Part shown: positions 7,146 through 9,272 of the stretch, piece after piece | Position numbering within the stretch: the stretch's first letter is position 1 | How the letters are laid out: the number at the start of each line of letters is the position of its first letter | Made by a program: the position numbers and the translations under genes | Notes under the pieces: generated by a model | Database searches by the model: none | What the model was told of the DNA's origin: nothing | The model's input: only the letters and a program-made list of their open reading frames with translations | NCBI GenBank assembly: GCA_945872375.1 | Contig: CAMBYR010000065.1 | Span: forward strand, 1 to 9,272 | DNA: 9,272 nucleotides | Source: an uncultured Blautia sp. | GTDB lineage: Bacteria; Bacillota; Clostridia; Lachnospirales; Lachnospiraceae | Direction: 5' to 3'

Positions 7146-8120
7146 TCAATAGTCTCCTTTCCGGAACATGACATAGAACGTATACATGGTTCCTGCCACA
7201 ACAATTCCCACACAGATATTTAAAATCAGGATCAGGCCGCTGCTCAAAATTGCTCCCGGAGTTCCCAGCGGAATCCCGCTCTCCAGATGATTGGCGCCTG
7301 TATAAAATGAATAGCTTTTACAGAGAGCATAGCACGCCAGTGCGCAGAAGCTCGTTCTCCGATAGGTTTTCTGAGTAAAAAACCGCTCTGTTTTTGCAAA
7401 CCCGAAGGCATTCAGATAAAGAATCAGCCCTGCTCCGATCACCGCACCGCCGGAAAAACCGCCTCCCGGTCCCAGGTGACCGCACAGAATAATATAAATT
7501 CCGAAAATGAAGATCGGCGGAACAACGATTCGGGCAACCGTCTGAAGGATCATATCGTTTTTCGGCTCGTAAATACGGTCATTCTCCATCACATAGCCCA
7601 CACCGCTTCGTCCCTTTTTGTCCCCGTCCAGACGCAGAAGAATCAGTACCGTACACGTAGCAACAAACAGCACGTGCGACTCTCCAAGCGTGTCAAAGGC
7701 TCTGTAATCCAGAATCATCCCGGTAACAATGTTCACAGCACCCGTCTCCTGCAGTCCGTTTTCAATATACCGGGCCGCCACCTCATTATTTACCGGATTA
7801 GATGCATTTCCGAATTTCGGAAGATCCGATACAGCCAGCAGAAGCATCGTCACAAGAAAAAGGCAGAACAGTACGCTGAATATATTGTACGCTCTGCGGA
7901 AAATCCTGATTTCCGGATTGTGTTTAATATCATAGATCTGCTCAAACAGACGTTTTTTCTCTCTGTCGCGGCGAACAATGGTCTTTCTGTCCTCCTGAAA
8001 CTCCTTCTGGGGTTTCATTTCCACATTTCCCAGGAAAGGATCTTTTGTACCCTTCAGCCATTCCTTCACCCGATAGGAAAGAGTATGTTCATATTGTTCT
8101 TTTGGAAGTCTTCTACTCAT
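7146..8120 (-). CDS. mrpB: MbhE-MrpB fusion subunit of Mrp/Mbh-type complex
   Basis: The protein has 324 aa in three parts. Residues 1-76 are soluble and basic (21 K/R, 13 D/E). Residues 78-165 resemble MbhE and the extreme C-terminus of MrpA: a helix at 78-97, then the motif AVNIVTGMILDYRAFDTLGE at 128-147, then a helix at 148-164. Residues 187-318 are an MnhB/MrpB domain, with a helix at 195-213, the GHLGPGGGFSGGAV motif at 214-227 and two more helix pairs. MrpB and the MbhE part are thought to line the cation pathway of Mrp/Mbh complexes. In Mbh they are separate genes and in classical Mrp the MbhE part belongs to MrpA, so the fusion is a distinct arrangement. ATG at 8120 is chosen because GGAGG (8130-8134) is 9 bases upstream; ATG at 8129 directly abuts that site. 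The start overlaps the DUF4040 gene by 8 bases. Confidence 0.92.
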   Translation of the reverse strand: MSRRLPKEQYEHTLSYRVKEWLKGTKDPFLGNVEMKPQKEFQEDRKTIVRRDREKKRLFEQIYDIKHNPEIRIFRRAYNIFSVLFCLFLVTMLLLAVSDLPKFGNASNPVNNEVAARYIENGLQETGAVNIVTGMILDYRAFDTLGESHVLFVATCTVLILLRLDGDKKGRSGVGYVMENDRIYEPKNDMILQTVARIVVPPIFIFGIYIILCGHLGPGGGFSGGAVIGAGLILYLNAFGFAKTERFFTQKTYRRTSFCALACYALCKSYSFYTGANHLESGIPLGTPGAILSSGLILILNICVGIVVAGTMYTFYVMFRKGDY

Positions 8121-8373
8121 CCTCGTCATCCTCCGTCTTCATAATGGCATGAATTTTTTTCAGTGTGATGAAAAACAGGACACTGGTAATTCCCGCACCT
8201 ACAGCAGCCTCTGTAATGGCAAGATCAGGCGACTCCAGAAGGATCCAGATTACAGACATCACAAGACTGTACGACATAAAAATCAATATGGAATTCAAAA
8301 GGTTTCTGGAAAAACTTACGGAAACCGCACAGACCACAAGAAATCCCATCAGGATCCATGTAAAAATCTGCAT
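8113..8373 (-). CDS. Stand-alone DUF4040 subunit, MbhD-like (equivalent to part of the MrpA C-terminus)
   Basis: This 86-aa protein has three predicted helices (about residues 3-20, 26-46 and 56-74). Its core motif is ESPDLAITEAAVGAG at 47-61, the DUF4040 signature shared by MbhD of energy-converting hydrogenases and by the C-terminal region of MrpA. Asp50 and Glu55 are the conserved acidic residues. In Mrp structures this region lies beside MrpB/MrpC in the cation-translocating part of the complex. In classical Mrp operons the domain is fused behind a NuoL-like MrpA; here it is a separate gene, as in Mbh. The start at 8373 is supported by a GGAGG site 9 bases upstream, and the gene lies one base past the mrpG stop. 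An upstream in-frame ATG at 8409 would add a polybasic peptide read from the mrpG tail, so I rejected it. The C-terminus is acidic (TEDDEDE). Confidence 0.92.
   Translation of the reverse strand: MQIFTWILMGFLVVCAVSVSFSRNLLNSILIFMSYSLVMSVIWILLESPDLAITEAAVGAGITSVLFFITLKKIHAIMKTEDDEDE
8130..8134 (-). promoter_or_regulatory. Ribosome binding site deciding the mrpB-fusion start
   Basis: GGAGG on the minus strand lies 9 bases from ATG 8120 but directly abuts ATG 8129, so it selects 8120. It sits inside codons of the DUF4040 gene, whose last codons (acidic GAG/GAT/GAC) provide the purine-rich stretch. This suggests translation of the fusion gene is coupled to that of the DUF4040 gene. Confidence 0.75.
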
Positions 8374-8374
8374 A

Positions 8375-8785
8375 TTATTTCGCCTCCTCTTCCTCTTCTG
8401 TTTCTGCAATATCCACGGGATGTTTTTTCTCTTCCTTCAGCTCTTTTTCCAGTTCCCGAAGAGATACCTCACGGTAATGGCTGTCCCTGTCTTCATCTGT
8501 AGCTACTTCCAGACGTGCGATCAGATGAGAAGATGCCGGTGAGGAAAACCACAGAAATACGATGACCAGGAAGAGCTTCAGCGTTGTAAAATTCCATCCG
8601 CTCATGATCATCAGCCCGACCAGTGAAAAACCGATACCCAGTGTATCGCCCATGGCTGCCGCATGCATTCTGTTCAGCACATATTTGAATCGGAACACCC
8701 CGACCATCTCAATGGCAAAAATCCCCAGCCCCATCAGAAGGAACACGGCTCCTGCCAGAAAACGAAGCCACTCAATCACGATCAT
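8375..8785 (-). CDS. mrpG: MrpG-family cation antiporter subunit with long charged tail
   Basis: The protein has 136 aa with three membrane helices (about residues 7-28, 48-63 and 66-82). MrpG/MnhG/MbhC hallmarks are visible: VGVFRFKYVLNRMHAA at 28-43 and the GDTLG turn at 46-50, which correspond to the family DxYxRLHAA...GTLG pattern. The role is as a small structural subunit of the Mrp/Mbh membrane complex. I chose ATG at 8785 because GGAGGAGG (8795-8802) lies 9 bases upstream; an upstream in-frame ATG at 8824 would add a basic, non-family peptide and lies deep inside mrpF. The coding region overlaps mrpF by 14 bases. The tail after residue 92 is unusually long and acidic (18 D/E against 8 K/R), ending in five consecutive Glu. 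Those GAG/GAA codons also supply the ribosome binding site of the next gene. Confidence 0.94.
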   Translation of the reverse strand: MIVIEWLRFLAGAVFLLMGLGIFAIEMVGVFRFKYVLNRMHAAAMGDTLGIGFSLVGLMIMSGWNFTTLKLFLVIVFLWFSSPASSHLIARLEVATDEDRDSHYREVSLRELEKELKEEKKHPVDIAETEEEEEAK

Positions 8786-9104
8786 GCTTCTTCGCCTCCT
8801 CCATTTTCTTTTTTCGGTAAACACCCATATATACCTTTGTCAGGCAGACAACTGCAAGGAAGCTGATCATGGCATAGATCAGGCAGATATCCACAAGATA
8901 GCCCTCATGCATCATCAGCGCCAGTATGGCAATGATTACCATGATCATTGTTCCCATCATATTTGTGGCAACGATCCTGTCTGCGATCCTGGGGCCGATA
9001 ATGGCGCGGATCAGACAGAGAACCACCATGACAGCCAGAAAGATCAGTGCCGCCGTAAACAGATAATAATGTGCTCTATCAAGAGCAGAAAATGTCTGTT
9101 CCAT
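8772..9104 (-). CDS. mrpF: MrpF-family cation antiporter subunit
   Basis: This 110-aa protein has three predicted membrane helices (about residues 13-33, 47-65 and 70-92). The family motif sits at residues 33-48, RAIIGPRIADRIVATN, matching the R-x-x-x-GP-x-x-x-DR-V-A pattern of MrpF/MnhF/MbhB. An intramembrane Asp72 is present in the third helix. The C-terminus is a short charged tail (KKKMEEAKKHDRD). MrpF is a small integral subunit of Mrp antiporters and Mbh-type complexes. The ATG at 9104 is preceded by AAGGAGG (9113-9119) at an 8-base spacing, embedded in the end of the MrpE gene. The end of the gene overlaps the MrpG start by 14 bases. Length and motif are normal for the family. Confidence 0.95.
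   Translation of the reverse strand: MEQTFSALDRAHYYLFTAALIFLAVMVVLCLIRAIIGPRIADRIVATNMMGTMIMVIIAILALMMHEGYLVDICLIYAMISFLAVVCLTKVYMGVYRKKKMEEAKKHDRD
8795..8802 (-). promoter_or_regulatory. Ribosome binding site deciding the mrpG start
   Basis: GGAGGAGG on the minus strand, within the last codons of mrpF, lies 9 bases upstream of ATG 8785. It fixes the start at the residue where MrpG family similarity begins and rules out the longer reading from 8824. Confidence 0.8.
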
Positions 9105-9107
9105 CCT

Positions 9108-9272
9108 TTACCCCTCCTTTTCCAGATCAGCCAGAAGCTTTACAAATATGGAATCATCCATTCCCTCTGCAAGCTCCTTGTCCAGACAATGCACCACATA
9201 TTCTGCGTTTTCCAGAGATACGGTAATGGTTCCCGGCGTCAGGGTAATGGCATTTGCCAGAAACGCTCTGCC
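9108..9272 (-). CDS. mrpE: MrpE-family cation antiporter subunit (C-terminal fragment, cut by window edge)
   Basis: This is the last 54 codons of a gene that enters from the right edge; the stop is TAA at 9110-9108. The visible protein contains the motif ANAITLTPGTITV, the signature of the MrpE/MnhE/MbhA family, followed by the usual soluble C-terminal part (SLENAEYVVHCLD). MrpE is a small membrane subunit (family length about 160 aa) of Mrp-type Na+/H+ antiporters and of Mbh-type respiratory complexes. It helps assemble the complex and is not itself an antiporter. The N-terminal two thirds, its start and the operon promoter lie outside the window. The MrpF start follows after 3 bases, so the two are co-transcribed and probably translationally coupled. 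Family identification is firm; truncation is due to the window, not to a mutation. Confidence 0.93.
   Translation of the reverse strand, partial: GRAFLANAITLTPGTITVSLENAEYVVHCLDKELAEGMDDSIFVKLLADLEKEG

Noticed and set aside
7145..7213. Longer mrpC reading from ATG 7213
   Set aside because: The extra 23 residues are read out of frame through the end of the MrpB-fusion gene and are not MrpC-like; AAGGAG is correctly placed for ATG 7144.
8786..8824. Longer mrpG reading from ATG 8824
   Set aside because: The added residues (MFTEKRKWRRRRS) are arginine-rich, unlike MrpG N-termini, and a good ribosome binding site serves ATG 8785.

Overview
The window looks like chromosomal DNA from a gut-type Clostridia member, probably Lachnospiraceae. 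Base composition is near-balanced, the ribosome binding sites are strong AGGAGG-type sites, the genes are tightly packed, and the proteins resemble firmicute Mrp/Mbh-family proteins. The taxonomic placement is an inference from style, not from a marker gene. Every gene I can support lies on the minus strand, so transcription runs from the right edge (9272) to the left. Together they form one uninterrupted operon whose promoter lies beyond the right edge.

In transcription order the genes are: the C-terminal end of MrpE (cut by the window edge); MrpF; MrpG; a stand-alone DUF4040/MbhD-like subunit; a fusion of an MbhE-like domain to MrpB; MrpC; an MrpD-like antiporter subunit of 502 aa; and three further antiporter-like (NuoL/M/N-family) subunits of 497, 490 and about 682 aa. 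The order E-F-G-D'-(E'B)-C-D matches the membrane ion-translocation half of archaeal Mbh hydrogenases (mbhA to mbhH) rather than the classical mrpABCDEFG order. Where Mbh would continue with the hydrogenase genes, this operon carries three extra antiporter subunits and then stops at a very strong hairpin terminator at 121-172. Positions 1-120 hold no gene I can support.

The proteins probably assemble into one large membrane complex that couples movement of H+ and a monovalent cation (likely Na+). The four big subunits are the candidate ion channels: each keeps the TM5 glutamate and the TM7, TM8 and TM12 lysines of this superfamily. MrpC, the DUF4040 subunit and the MbhE-MrpB fusion would form the cation-handling part, with MrpE, MrpF and MrpG as small partners. 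No hydrogenase, Fe-S, quinone-binding or flavin subunit is visible. The complex is therefore either a secondary Mrp-type antiporter with an unusual number of antiporter modules, or the membrane arm of a redox-driven pump whose electron-transfer genes lie upstream or elsewhere.

The most interesting points are the four antiporter subunits, the dismantled MrpA with its MbhE-MrpB fusion, the tandem duplication of subunits 2 and 3 that diverged at the ion-path motif, and the long C-terminal extension of the last subunit, which could act as a NuoL-like clamp along the chain.
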